Source: a virus
IMG/VR virus record: IMGVR_UViG_3300022752_005414
Coordinates: 1-64,000 of that record
Length of the DNA: 64,000 nucleotides
Direction: 5' to 3' (one strand)
Within the stretch, counting starts at the first letter, position 1; each line of letters opens with the position of its first letter. The position numbers and the translations under genes were made by a program. This document shows, in pieces, positions 1 through 7,128 of this stretch. Under the pieces are notes generated by a model, which saw only the letters and a list, made by a program, of their open reading frames with translations, searched no databases and had not been told where the DNA came from.

Positions 1-1357
1 TGCTGGGTGAGACGAGGACGGTGGCAGTGGTCGACGACATGTGCTTCCGAAGTGCCTCCTCACGGTCGTCAGCGTCGTGGAAGATGAGGCGCTTATCGCG
101 GATGTTCTTCCGGAGGAAGTTGGTGATCTTGTAGCTGTGGGAGTGGATGATGCCCTTCTGCCCCTTGTGCTCCTTCAGGATCTCCTTCACTGCCTCAGCC
201 AGCTTGGGTAGCGATGCGTCAATGTGATCAGCGCTCATCAGCCCGACGGGTGAGAAGTAGATGGGTCGGTTCTCGACTGGGAAGGGTGTGGGCTTCGAGA
301 TCGCAGTGTACTGATCCTTGGGCAACCCCAGCGACTCAGCGTAGATGTCACAGTTGATCACAGTCGCGGACATCAGGAGGACACGCTTGCCCAGCCTGAA
401 GAGATACTGCTCAGCAAAGGGTGAGATGTCGATCGGCTTGAAGGTGATCTTAGCAGTGTTCTTGCCGACTGATGGGAGGTTCTCAAACACCCAGTTGTCG
501 GGATCTTGCAGCTGGAGGAACGTCTCCACCTTCTGGATGTGGCCGTTGAGGATCTCGTATCTCCGCGCCATGTCGGCGTACTCTTTCGACTGACCCTCGA
601 GCTCCTTGAACTGCTCGAGGTCAGCTTCCATGTCTCGAAGGACACCGCGTGAAGTGGGAACATACGTGTCGCGGATCCACTTCACCGTCTGTAAGTAAGT
701 GCTCAGGTCGGGCCAGTCGAGCCCCACGGCACTCGCTGCCTTCTCAGAGATTGAGATCTCGATGAACTTCGCCAGCTCTGTCTCGGTGTTGTGACACTCA
801 TCAAGGACGAGCAAGTTCCGCTTTAGGATCTTGTCGCCGTAGTTTGCTGCTGTCAGGGCGTAGGAGAAGTTGGTCACCGACTCGGGTGCTTCAAGGAATG
901 CCTTCCGCTCCTGCTTGTAGCGGCAGCTGAACATGCACGCCTTCCAGAACTTTGAGCTCTTGTCTGCGCCACGGAGCATCTGCTGCCCCTCGCTGCAGTT
1001 GTGCTTCTTGAGGAAGTCGCAGGTGTAGTTGGTTGCAGAGCGGATTGACCGCATGGCACCCAATGGGGCGCCGAAATCCTCGCAGTACTGCTCCTGGAGG
1101 ATCTTCTGGGTCGTCATGAACCACGCGCCGGGAGCTGCTTCGTCCGGTGAAGATGGTGGTGAATGAGCATTCAGGTACCTCGCGACTGTCACCGCGATCG
1201 CCGACTTACCCACACCAGTGCCCAGGTCAGCAATGACAAAGCGCTTTCCATCTTCGAGAAATGATCGGAGGATGAAATTAATCGCGTCGACCTGCTCTGC
1301 GCGAGGCGCCTTAAACGGGAAGTACTCGACCCATGTATCTACATTAATTGTGCTCAA
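1..1357 (-). CDS. XPD/DinG-like superfamily 2 DNA helicase (3' part outside window)
   Basis: ATP-dependent helicase of the Rad3/XPD/DinG type, which unwinds DNA 5'-3' in repair or recombination. About 452 codons are visible and the C-terminus runs off the window. Seen: Walker A LGTGVGKS near residues 45-52, DECH box near 186-189 (LLVLDECHN), and between them four cysteines spaced CX7CX19CX3C (about 113, 121, 141, 145), in the place and pattern of the Fe-S cluster of this family. The start is TTG at 1357, overlapping the upstream stop as TTGA, with GGAGA a few bases before it; an ATG-only search misses the gene. It is the last gene of a cotranscribed string. The family call is firm, but the biological role is inferred. 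Confidence 0.85.
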   Translation of the reverse strand, partial: MSTINVDTWVEYFPFKAPRAEQVDAINFILRSFLEDGKRFVIADLGTGVGKSAIAVTVARYLNAHSPPSSPDEAAPGAWFMTTQKILQEQYCEDFGAPLGAMRSIRSATNYTCDFLKKHNCSEGQQMLRGADKSSKFWKACMFSCRYKQERKAFLEAPESVTNFSYALTAANYGDKILKRNLLVLDECHNTETELAKFIEISISEKAASAVGLDWPDLSTYLQTVKWIRDTYVPTSRGVLRDMEADLEQFKELEGQSKEYADMARRYEILNGHIQKVETFLQLQDPDNWVFENLPSVGKNTAKITFKPIDISPFAEQYLFRLGKRVLLMSATVINCDIYAESLGLPKDQYTAISKPTPFPVENRPIYFSPVGLMSADHIDASLPKLAEAVKEILKEHKGQKGIIHSHSYKITNFLRKNIRDKRLIFHDADDREEALRKHMSSTTATVLVSPS

Positions 1358-1935
1358 AGTGTCTCCTGCTTAATCTGGTTGAACCAGACGGGTTTTTCGC
1401 TGTGGGCCCATCGAGCTATGCGGGCCTTGTGTACAATGTAGTAGTTGCGATAAGATGCTACAGCATCACCAGGAACCTTTACATCATCAGGCATGCAGAT
1501 TGCGAATGGTGTAATTCCAACTGGATTGTCGATCACACCCTCAAAGGTGGGTGGGATGTGACGATTCAACCAGCGGTGGATCTCGTGTGCCTTATGGACC
1601 CTACCATAACGTTCAGTGTACTCGTCACATAGAGCTAGACCATGTCGGCTAAGCCACATGTAGTTGCCCCATGTGCGCTGGGCCCACTGTGTGCACGGAT
1701 GAGCAGCGTGTGTCAGCCTCCAGGGTGGGCGAAGTCGTGGATCGATCTCAGATGACAGCTTCTCCATAAATTCTTTGCGTTTTAAGCCTGTGTCAACTTT
1801 GATCATCTTTTGCCACCCGATCCAGTGGGCTGCACAAAGCATAGAACCAGCCTCTAGTATCATTTTAACTACATGCTTGTCACAGTGATCTTTTGCCGCC
1901 AAGACCGGATCTTGATTTAAAACAAAGATGTTCAT
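1354..1935 (-). CDS. Conserved phage-type protein of unknown function (193 aa)
   Basis: I do not recognise a function. The N-terminus MNIFVLNQDPVLAAKDHCDK, followed by HVVKMILEA, then an HPCTQW segment, YTERYGRVHKAHE and a C-terminal YRNYY segment, recall a family I have seen in many phages as hypothetical. It is rich in conserved His, Trp and Tyr, suggesting a small enzyme rather than a structural protein. The start ATG at 1935 has AGAGGT upstream and lies inside the 3' end of the homing endonuclease gene (56-base overlap). Its stop overlaps the TTG start of the helicase, so the two are probably translationally coupled. Confidence 0.7.
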   Translation of the reverse strand: MNIFVLNQDPVLAAKDHCDKHVVKMILEAGSMLCAAHWIGWQKMIKVDTGLKRKEFMEKLSSEIDPRLRPPWRLTHAAHPCTQWAQRTWGNYMWLSRHGLALCDEYTERYGRVHKAHEIHRWLNRHIPPTFEGVIDNPVGITPFAICMPDDVKVPGDAVASYRNYYIVHKARIARWAHSEKPVWFNQIKQETL

Positions 1936-2899
1936 TCTTTAAGACCTCTAAACGCTGTTGTATTTCTGGATTATTGACAATTTTTGTTATGTCAACAAGA
2001 TCTTTCTCTGTCAAAACCTTAAATGATGCACCATATCTTTTTTTAGCTGCATCAAATTTTAGAATGTTACTTTGTAGTGTACAAAGTCTGCTATTCTTAA
2101 TCTCTATGACCACGCCAGTTTCTGGTAAAAAGAAGTCTGGATAGTAAGTCGCTTCTCTTTCGTCTATATTGTTGTATTTGCAGGAGAACTTTTTATTGTC
2201 CGCGGGCTCAACTACCACACCTGCGTCATGCATTTCAATTAGAAATGCTAATTCGTATGAACTTCTAAAGTGCATTCCATTAAATTTACCACAAAGTGTT
2301 CTACCATTTGCAATTTTAGAAGCATTGACAAAAGTTCCATCATCTTTTCTTGCTTGGAACTTCTTGGAATTTTTAATGCTATTGGCAATTTTCTTCTTTG
2401 AGGTATCTGTATGTTTATTTGTGCCCCTAATTTTTCTACTTTCTGCAATCTTTGCAGAATGTTCTAGAGTTCTGGGACAGATTTTTCCAAGATTGCTTGA
2501 ACTAATCTTTGCTGCAACCTCAGGAATTTGTGATGTGTGTTCTACGCCATACTTTTCAATGCAAGTAGCTCTACGTCTTTCTTCTTTCGCCCGTTGATCA
2601 GTATTGGCAATTCTTTTTTGGATTGTCAGATCAGTCTGCTTCTTTCCAGATGCTTTAGCAGACATATTAACACGCGTCTTTTCACTATTGGCGAAGCATG
2701 TGTGAGAGCAAAATTCAAGGTATCCTTGACCAGCTCCTCTAAATGTTGTTTCTGTGCCGCATTCACAAATTCCTTCACCATCGCTGCGCAAAAACTCGTC
2801 ATAATACGTCTTAGTCGTGTAAGTCTTGTGCTTAAAGTGCACGTGCTTCATGACAGAGCGCATGTCTTTAAATTCTAAGTGACAAATTAAACATTGCAT
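1880..2899 (-). CDS. Free-standing homing endonuclease, PD-(D/E)XK type with zinc-finger-like N-terminus
   Basis: Probable site-specific nuclease that mobilises its own gene. Seen: an N-terminal Cys/His cluster (C3, C6 with HVHFKHKTY around 19-27; a further C45, C47, C64, C68), a middle basic segment with CIEKYGVEHTSQIPEV (about 113-128), typical of phage homing endonucleases with NUMOD-like DNA-binding repeats, and a C-terminal core FRSSYELAFL (211-220) leading to PDFFLPETGVVIEIK (254-268), a PD-(D/E)XK active site (D255, E266, K268). The gene is visibly more AT-rich than its neighbours, consistent with transfer. It starts at ATG 2899 with TGAGGT upstream. Its last 19 codons read through the start of the next gene until a chance stop. 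Confidence 0.8.
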   Translation of the reverse strand: MQCLICHLEFKDMRSVMKHVHFKHKTYTTKTYYDEFLRSDGEGICECGTETTFRGAGQGYLEFCSHTCFANSEKTRVNMSAKASGKKQTDLTIQKRIANTDQRAKEERRRATCIEKYGVEHTSQIPEVAAKISSSNLGKICPRTLEHSAKIAESRKIRGTNKHTDTSKKKIANSIKNSKKFQARKDDGTFVNASKIANGRTLCGKFNGMHFRSSYELAFLIEMHDAGVVVEPADNKKFSCKYNNIDEREATYYPDFFLPETGVVIEIKNSRLCTLQSNILKFDAAKKRYGASFKVLTEKDLVDITKIVNNPEIQQRLEVLKNEHLCFKSRSGLGGKRSL

Positions 2900-2911
2900 G
2901 ATTTACCTCAC

Positions 2912-2917
2912 ATTATA
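2912..2917 (-). promoter_or_regulatory. Possible -10 element before the homing endonuclease
   Basis: A perfect TATAAT lies 13 bases upstream of the endonuclease start, in an AT-rich 64-base gap. No -35 box sits at the expected spacing (TTGATT is only 14 bases away), and the element overlaps the GATAGTTA octamer, so promoter activity is uncertain. Confidence 0.25.
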
Positions 2918-2923
2918 ACTATC
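2916..2923 (-). promoter_or_regulatory. GATAGTTA octamer upstream of a start codon
   Basis: Copy of an octamer found seven times in the window, always on the coding strand and always within about 32 bases upstream of a start codon. Here it is 17 bases before the homing endonuclease ATG. Function unknown; promoter, processing or translation element are all possible. Confidence 0.3.
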
Positions 2924-2963
2924 ATGATGTAAATCAATTTGATTACATGCTTATCACTTAAAG

Positions 2964-3515
2964 CTAAACAGCACAAAGATGTTCACTTGCCTTCCTCACA
3001 TTTTGTTGGCGGTTGAACTCGAAGAGCATTATATTGGCGGTCTGTGCAGTGTTCAAGCAGAACCCGACACCGGGCATTGGAATGTAGACGACGTCGCTGT
3101 TGTGCAGGATCTCAGAGGGAACACCGCTGTGCTCATTGCCCACAGCGATGCAGACAGCACGCTCTGCGTCAAACTCGTAGTCGTGAACAGAGACAGCAAT
3201 GTCAGTTAATTCTGCTGAGACGACAGACACATTTTGCTGTCGCATCATCTCGAGAAAGTTGTGGGGGTTACTGTGCTGCACGATTGTGACGTAATCTATC
3301 AGGCTACCTGACACCGGCACGAGATGCTTGCGCTCTGGAACGTTTCCAATCACGTGAACTGTGTCAACACCGAAGCACGCTGCTGCTCTGATCAGATAAC
3401 CTAAATTTTCATCACATCCAAAGTTAACGGCGCAGACAGAGATGTTGCTCCGCTGCGCCGTCTCCTTCTTCTGGTCGTATCTCTGCCTACGCGTCTGGCT
3501 GCGAACGAGTGACAA
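2964..3515 (-). CDS. SpoU/TrmH-family RNA 2'-O-ribose methyltransferase
   Basis: Probable SAM-dependent methyltransferase of the SPOUT (SpoU) class, which methylates ribose 2'-OH in tRNA or rRNA. Seen: motif 1 NFGCDENLGYLIRAAACFG, motif 2 AVGNEHSGVP and motif 3 IPMPGVGFCLNTAQTANIM, where the usual SLN is CLN, in the order expected for the knotted SPOUT fold. The start is uncertain: the upstream part of this frame overlaps greA and is not conserved, and the TTG at 3515 gives about 183 residues. A strong AAGGAG just inside the gene near 3465 could serve a later non-ATG start. It lies directly downstream of greA and overlaps it. tRNA is the likelier substrate by family size. Confidence 0.75.
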   Translation of the reverse strand: MSLVRSQTRRQRYDQKKETAQRSNISVCAVNFGCDENLGYLIRAAACFGVDTVHVIGNVPERKHLVPVSGSLIDYVTIVQHSNPHNFLEMMRQQNVSVVSAELTDIAVSVHDYEFDAERAVCIAVGNEHSGVPSEILHNSDVVYIPMPGVGFCLNTAQTANIMLFEFNRQQNVRKASEHLCAV

Positions 3516-3990
3516 AGTTGCTGACACCGACACTGAGCACCTCGAATGGGATGACAGATCCGTTAGGCATCTCGATCTCAACTGAGTCGCCTGCGCGACG
3601 ACCAAGCAGTCCTGCACCGATCGGGGAGGCAGTTGAAATGATGCCTGCCTTTGCGTTCGAGTCATACTCACTGAGGAGCGTGTATGACTTCTCAACGTCA
3701 GTGTCGAGATTGCGCACTGTCACAACTGTGCCAAAATCTACCCGCCCTGTGAAGTCGATCGTCTCGACGACTTCAAAGTTCTCCAGCAGCGCACTCAGCT
3801 TTGTGATGCTTGTCTCGATCTGGTGCTGGCGCTGCTTCGCAAGCAGGAACTCATCATTCTCCTCAGAGCTCTTGCCCTCAAGTGCAGCAGCAATGTCTGC
3901 ATTGAGCTGTGTGTGTTCGCGCTTCAGATCGTTGATCTGCTTGCTAACGCGATTGTAACCTGTCTGTGTCACAGAGATAGTGTTGTCCAT
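3487..3990 (-). CDS. greA: Transcription elongation factor GreA-like
   Basis: Rescues backtracked RNA polymerase by stimulating transcript cleavage. The 167 residues match the two-domain GreA layout: an N-terminal antiparallel coiled coil (about 1-75, with acidic EGKSSEENDEF near the tip) and a C-terminal FKBP-like domain containing VDFGTVVTVRN, SPIGAGLLGRRAGD and the closing IEMPNG segment. The ATG overlaps the upstream stop as TAATG, so translation is probably coupled to the GapR-like gene. GreA is uncommon in phages; with the sigma factor nearby it suggests this operon tunes RNA polymerase. Confidence 0.9.
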   Translation of the reverse strand: MDNTISVTQTGYNRVSKQINDLKREHTQLNADIAAALEGKSSEENDEFLLAKQRQHQIETSITKLSALLENFEVVETIDFTGRVDFGTVVTVRNLDTDVEKSYTLLSEYDSNAKAGIISTASPIGAGLLGRRAGDSVEIEMPNGSVIPFEVLSVGVSNFVTRSQPDA

Positions 3991-4205
3991 TAGTTGTTGT
4001 CCAGAACTCCGAGGATGTTATCAAGCTCACCGTTGTCGACATTCTCACGCAGCTTGATGATACGAACTGCCGCCTTGAACGCCTTGATGTCGAGCTTGTC
4101 CTTGTAATCCTCAAGAAGCGTCTTGCGATCTTCCTGAAGAAGCTTGATCTCGTTGTCGATGGTTGTGATCTTCTCGATGAGCTCTTGAACGATTTCTTTG
4201 GTCAT
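3990..4205 (-). CDS. GapR-like (DUF2312) DNA-binding protein
   Basis: A 71-residue, mostly helical protein. The pattern LIEKITTIDNEIKLLQEDRK, then DIKAFKAAVRIIKLRE and a C-terminal short helix, matches the GapR/UPF0335 family: small coiled-coil proteins of alphaproteobacteria that bind overtwisted DNA ahead of polymerases. GAGAAACACAC precedes the ATG. It sits immediately before greA with overlapping stop and start. This is the main sequence hint of an alphaproteobacterial host. Similarity is judged by eye over a short helical protein, so some caution is needed. Confidence 0.7.
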   Translation of the reverse strand: MTKEIVQELIEKITTIDNEIKLLQEDRKTLLEDYKDKLDIKAFKAAVRIIKLRENVDNGELDNILGVLDNN

Positions 4206-4218
4206 GTGTGTTTCTCCT

Positions 4219-4446
4219 TTAGCTATATTCTTCGTCTTTCTTCTTAATTACAAATTCTTGGTACTCATTGCCGTCTTCGTCGGTGACTGTTCCCAATTCA
4301 AGCTCTGGATCCTCCAGCATGTCCTGCTGCAATTCTCCGATTAGATCGAAGAAATCCATGAATTCCTCAGCTGTCACCATGAAGACAGTGCGACCCACCT
4401 GGATGTAAGCTGTCTTTTGCTCGTCGTCGTACCAGCCGCTAAACAT
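4219..4446 (-). CDS. Small acidic protein of unknown function (75 aa)
   Basis: Not recognised. Start chosen at ATG 4446, which overlaps the end of the preceding gene; upstream in-frame codons run through that gene and look non-coding. The protein begins MFSGWYDDEQKTAYIQVG, has a helical FMDFFDLIGELQQDMLED segment and ends in a charged KKKDEEYS tail. It lies in the string between the HTH/sigma genes and the GapR-like gene, so it is probably expressed with the transcription-related genes. Confidence 0.6.
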   Translation of the reverse strand: MFSGWYDDEQKTAYIQVGRTVFMVTAEEFMDFFDLIGELQQDMLEDPELELGTVTDEDGNEYQEFVIKKKDEEYS

Positions 4447-4744
4447 CAGAGCCGCCTGACTTCTTTGAGCGTCGGCGCTTGGGCTTGTCATCTTGTGCGA
4501 CTGTGTCCAGGTCGTCTGGTGCAGCCTCAACCTGCTCTACAGCGGATGCGGGCGGATCGGGTGGTGCGGTTTTAATTGATGCAAAGTAATTGCGCACGTC
4601 AGCTTCATCGTTTGCTGTAACGCCCACAGAGAGGCCCCTCATGTATCTGACAAGATCTTCAGCTGACTTTGCACCCGACTTTTCTACAAGCTTGTCAAAA
4701 CTTAATCCACGCTTGATCATAAAGAACTTGAGTGAAATTGCCAT
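4439..4744 (-). CDS. Protein of unknown function with basic C-terminal tail (101 aa)
   Basis: Not recognised. The N-terminal 60 residues are helical (LSFDKLVEKSGAKSAEDLVR), followed by a low-complexity Pro/Ala/Asp linker and a KPKRRRSKKSGG tail suited to nucleic-acid contact. Start ATG 4744 has a good AGGAG five bases upstream. It overlaps the next gene by 8 bases and follows the HTH gene by 15, so it belongs to the same transcript. Confidence 0.65.
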   Translation of the reverse strand: MAISLKFFMIKRGLSFDKLVEKSGAKSAEDLVRYMRGLSVGVTANDEADVRNYFASIKTAPPDPPASAVEQVEAAPDDLDTVAQDDKPKRRRSKKSGGSDV

Positions 4745-4759
4745 GTCTTCTCCTGGTAT

Positions 4760-5035
4760 TTACTTATACAGGATCTCATAGAGGCCTGCCTGGAAGCGCG
4801 GATCTGACGCGACGCGCTTGATCTCTGCCTCCGACGGCTCTGAGCCGTACGCCTTGCAGACACCGGTCGCCAGCTTAGATAGTGCCGAGACGAGCACATT
4901 GCGGGCGGTCGAGTGGTTCATCTTGTGACCTCGAGAAGACATTGCCTCCGCGATCTCACGATAACCCAATCCGTTGTCGATCTCGGCGACAGTGGAGTAA
5001 CCATTCTCGGACTTGTGACCCATAGGCATAGCCAT
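4760..5035 (-). CDS. Helix-turn-helix protein resembling sigma region 4.2
   Basis: A 91-residue protein whose centre, GYREIAEAMSSRGHKMNHST followed by ARNVLVSALSKL, reads as a helix-turn-helix of the sigma-70 region 4 kind (helix, turn, recognition helix, then an ALxKL segment). It follows the sigma-like gene that stops just before this very element. Start ATG 5035 is preferred over the TTG further upstream because AAGGAG lies ten bases before it. The two genes are in different frames, so they make separate polypeptides. Inference: it may supply the missing promoter -35 or flap-binding module in trans. It could also be an ordinary small regulator. Confidence 0.6.
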   Translation of the reverse strand: MAMPMGHKSENGYSTVAEIDNGLGYREIAEAMSSRGHKMNHSTARNVLVSALSKLATGVCKAYGSEPSEAEIKRVASDPRFQAGLYEILYK

Positions 5036-5052
5036 TTTATTTCTGCTCCTTA

Positions 5053-5787
5053 TCAAACCTGAAGAGTGTTGGGAAGTGCGTCGATGTCAGAGATATCAGT
5101 GATGCCGAACCGAAGACGAAGTACCTGCTCCTCGCGGGGAGTGAGAAGATGCATGCACTGCTTGACCACATCAAAGACGCGAGCTCGATCGAGCAGCTCA
5201 TCGATGTGCGTCCCACGGTCGTCGACGATCGTCTCCATTAGAGTGCGATCCGACTCGTCACCTACAGGTGTGTCAAGAGAGATCGTCGAAGTGAGCCCAG
5301 TGTTGTACAGCGACTCCTTGACTGTCTCCTCAGAGACACCCAGCATCTCAGCGATCTCAGTGTTCGTGGGCCTGTTGTTGAACTCGTTCTCGTAGTCGCG
5401 GATGAAATTGCTGATCTTGTAGGCCAGCGACACGGCGTGAGAAGGCATCCGAACGTCAGACATCGAGTCAGTCACGTGTCGGCGGACGGCCTGCTTGATC
5501 CACCAGGATGCGTAGGTGCTGAACTTGAAACCCCGACGCCAATCAAATCGATCGACTGCCTTGATCAGGCCCACGTTCGACTCCTGGATGAGATCCTCCA
5601 GGTTGCAGCCGCTCCGCTGGTACTTCTTGGCGATCGAGATCGCCAGACGAAGGTTCGACTGGATCATGATCCGACGTGCCTCATTATCACCTGCCTCGAT
5701 CCGCTGTGAGAGCTCGATCTCCTCTGCGTGTGTGAGAAGCTTACCAGTTGCGATCTGCTTGAAGTATTGGTCGAGTGAGTCGTTCAT
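5053..5787 (-). CDS. Sigma-70 family RNA polymerase sigma factor lacking region 4.2
   Basis: Promoter-specificity subunit of RNA polymerase, 244 residues. Seen in order: region 1.2 (DQYFKQIATGKLLTHAEEIE), region 2 with NLRLAISIAKKYQ, LEDLIQESNVGLIKAVDRFD and FSTYASWWIKQAVRRH (core binding, -10 recognition), region 3 with a STISLDTPVGDES segment, and region 4.1 LTPREEQVLRLRFGI. It then diverges and stops 14 residues later, with no region 4.2. Start ATG 5787 is chosen for its AAGGAAG and AGGAGG and because it aligns with region 1.2. An extended -10 TATAAT precedes it, and a terminator separates it from hsp20. Likely directs phage middle or late transcription. Confidence 0.88.
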   Translation of the reverse strand: MNDSLDQYFKQIATGKLLTHAEEIELSQRIEAGDNEARRIMIQSNLRLAISIAKKYQRSGCNLEDLIQESNVGLIKAVDRFDWRRGFKFSTYASWWIKQAVRRHVTDSMSDVRMPSHAVSLAYKISNFIRDYENEFNNRPTNTEIAEMLGVSEETVKESLYNTGLTSTISLDTPVGDESDRTLMETIVDDRGTHIDELLDRARVFDVVKQCMHLLTPREEQVLRLRFGITDISDIDALPNTLQV

Positions 5788-5812
5788 TCTTGCTTCCTTG
5801 CCTCCTGTCTTT

Positions 5813-5821
5813 ATTATACCA
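5813..5821 (-). promoter_or_regulatory. Candidate extended -10 promoter of the sigma gene
   Basis: TGGTATAAT on the minus strand: perfect -10 with a TGn extension, no recognisable -35. It lies between the hsp20 terminator and the sigma gene, and would give a leader of about 19 bases carrying the Shine-Dalgarno. Confidence 0.5.
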
Positions 5822-5846
5822 TGTTGCGCTGGGCCCGCACGGGCAC

Positions 5847-5875
5847 AAAAAGGGCGCCCATAGAAGGGCGCCCTT
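5847..5875 (-). terminator. Rho-independent terminator after hsp20
   Basis: On the minus strand an AGGGCGCCC / GGGCGCCCT stem with a 5-6 base loop is followed by five T. It starts ten bases beyond the hsp20 stop and precedes the sigma promoter, so it closes the upstream operon. Confidence 0.85.
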
Positions 5876-5884
5876 AGAGTGAGA

Positions 5885-6247
5885 TCAGGCGATCTCGATG
5901 CGACGTGTCTCAAAGACGGAGTCGCTGCGGTAGGGCATCGTCAACGTGAGGATGCCTGCATCGTACGCTGCAACGATCTTGTCAACGTCGATCGACTTGG
6001 GAAGTGTCCACGACCGTGTCAAGTGGTGTGCGTTAAACTCCTGAATGCGATACTTCTCCTCGGGAGCGTCAGTGCGCTTTGCTGTCACTGTCAGTGTTGA
6101 CCCCTTCGTCTCGACAGTGATGTCACTACGGCTGAAGCCTGGTGCTTCAAGCTCGATCGTCATGCCCTTGTCGTTGCTTAGGATGTTTGCACGCGCCGTG
6201 TCAGGGTGGGGTGTGTTGTAGTCGTACTTGTAGAATGTGTATGCCAT
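5885..6247 (-). CDS. Small heat-shock protein (Hsp20/alpha-crystallin family)
   Basis: ATP-independent holdase chaperone, about 120 residues. Start ATG 6247 is chosen for its GGAGG four bases upstream. The alpha-crystallin domain spans about residues 30-115: MTIELEAPGFSRSDITVETK, a beta strand STLTVTAKR, then the LTRSWTLPKSIDVDKIVAAY segment and DAGILTLTMP, the family's A-x-x-x-G-x-L-x-x-x-x-P signature. The C-terminus is short (RRIEIA). It ends an operon (terminator just downstream). Hsp20 genes are known in marine myophages, where they are thought to aid virion protein folding. Confidence 0.92.
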   Translation of the reverse strand: MAYTFYKYDYNTPHPDTARANILSNDKGMTIELEAPGFSRSDITVETKGSTLTVTAKRTDAPEEKYRIQEFNAHHLTRSWTLPKSIDVDKIVAAYDAGILTLTMPYRSDSVFETRRIEIA

Positions 6248-6291
6248 GTTTCCTCCTGAGCTTGATTTAAACACCGTTTTGCCGGTGAAAA

Positions 6292-6513
6292 CTACTCTTG
6301 CTCACTTTTTGCAACAATGTTGCGAGCCACCCACTCGGATCGGCGCTGCCTGTCAGTAAGCTCGCGCTGGACATATGTGAGATCAATCTCAAGTGGAATG
6401 CTGTCATCGCGACGACGACGTGCTTGGTTGATACGATCCTTCAGGATGTTCTGAAGTCGCTCGAGGTCAGACGTCTCCATGCGTGCGAGATCGTCACTTG
6501 TTCCGATGTTCAT
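6292..6513 (-). CDS. Small charged protein of unknown function (73 aa)
   Basis: Not recognised. Helical and strongly charged, with SDLERLQNILKDRINQARRR and a second helix YVQRELTDRQRRSEW. No Cys and no membrane segment. Lies 44 bases upstream of hsp20 in the same direction. Coding is supported by its tight position in the string and an ATG start. Confidence 0.55.
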   Translation of the reverse strand: MNIGTSDDLARMETSDLERLQNILKDRINQARRRRDDSIPLEIDLTYVQRELTDRQRRSEWVARNIVAKSEQE

Positions 6514-6556
6514 TTCTAACTACTCTTGATACTAGCTTGTTGTTGATGATATGCAC

Positions 6557-6763
6557 CTAACGAGGTGCGACTTTAACGTAGTGCCCGAAGCGATCCGTGA
6601 GGAGTTTTTGCACTTCTGACCTATTCATCTTAGTGCGTATGGTGGCAATGTACAAGTTGCCTTCCTTTCTCTGCTCACTGACATCTTGCAGTGCTTTCTT
6701 GAGACGCAGCCAATTTAAAGCCAACTCCAGATCAGTCTGATATCCTGCGACGATGTTCATCAT
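6557..6763 (-). CDS. Small protein of unknown function (68 aa)
   Basis: Not recognised. Begins MMNIVAGYQTDLELALNWLR, helical, then a beta-like NLYIATIRTKMNRSEVQKL and a basic end. Its ATG overlaps the stop of the previous gene (ATGA arrangement), which supports real, coupled translation. Confidence 0.6.
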   Translation of the reverse strand: MMNIVAGYQTDLELALNWLRLKKALQDVSEQRKEGNLYIATIRTKMNRSEVQKLLTDRFGHYVKVAPR

Positions 6764-7104
6764 ACAACGATCGGGCGTCCCTTGAAGATCACGGGGCGGT
6801 TTCCAACGGCAGCGACGCGGACGACGCGGACGCCCGGCAGTGACTTGATCAGCTTGCAGAGCGTCATCAGGTTGTAGAAGAGGCTGCCTGGATTGGGCAG
6901 GAACTTGACGTAGATGTCCATGACCGTTCCGCCCGCTGAGGAGCGCTCAACACGATCCGATTGACCCACAACGGCAACTGTCGGAAGGACGCGGATACGT
7001 GTCATAGTGTCAGGAACGTGAGCGTCCTGGTTCATCTTCACAGACAAGGTGACCTTGATCATCTTGGACGTGAGATGCTTATTCTCCTCATTCAGCAAGC
7101 GCAT
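6760..7104 (-). CDS. Protein of unknown function (114 aa)
   Basis: Not recognised. Alternating beta strands (MIKVTLSVKM, TVMDIYVKFLPNPGS, VRVVRVAAVGNRPVIFKG) around one helix (FYNLMTLCKLIKSLPG) suggest a compact alpha/beta fold. Start ATG 7104 has GGAG seven bases upstream. It lies between groEL and a coupled small gene. Confidence 0.65.
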   Translation of the reverse strand: MRLLNEENKHLTSKMIKVTLSVKMNQDAHVPDTMTRIRVLPTVAVVGQSDRVERSSAGGTVMDIYVKFLPNPGSLFYNLMTLCKLIKSLPGVRVVRVAAVGNRPVIFKGRPIVV

Positions 7105-7128
7105 ACTACGACTCCGCTTGAATACTTA

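Noticed and set aside
2964-3695. Full-length 243-codon reading of the SpoU gene from 3695
   Set aside because: Its first 60 residues are an out-of-frame reading of greA with no SpoU similarity; a start near 3515 is more likely.
5837-5846. Second inverted repeat GGGCCCGCACGGGC next to the hsp20 terminator
   Set aside because: Short, imperfect and without a T-tract; not needed to explain termination.
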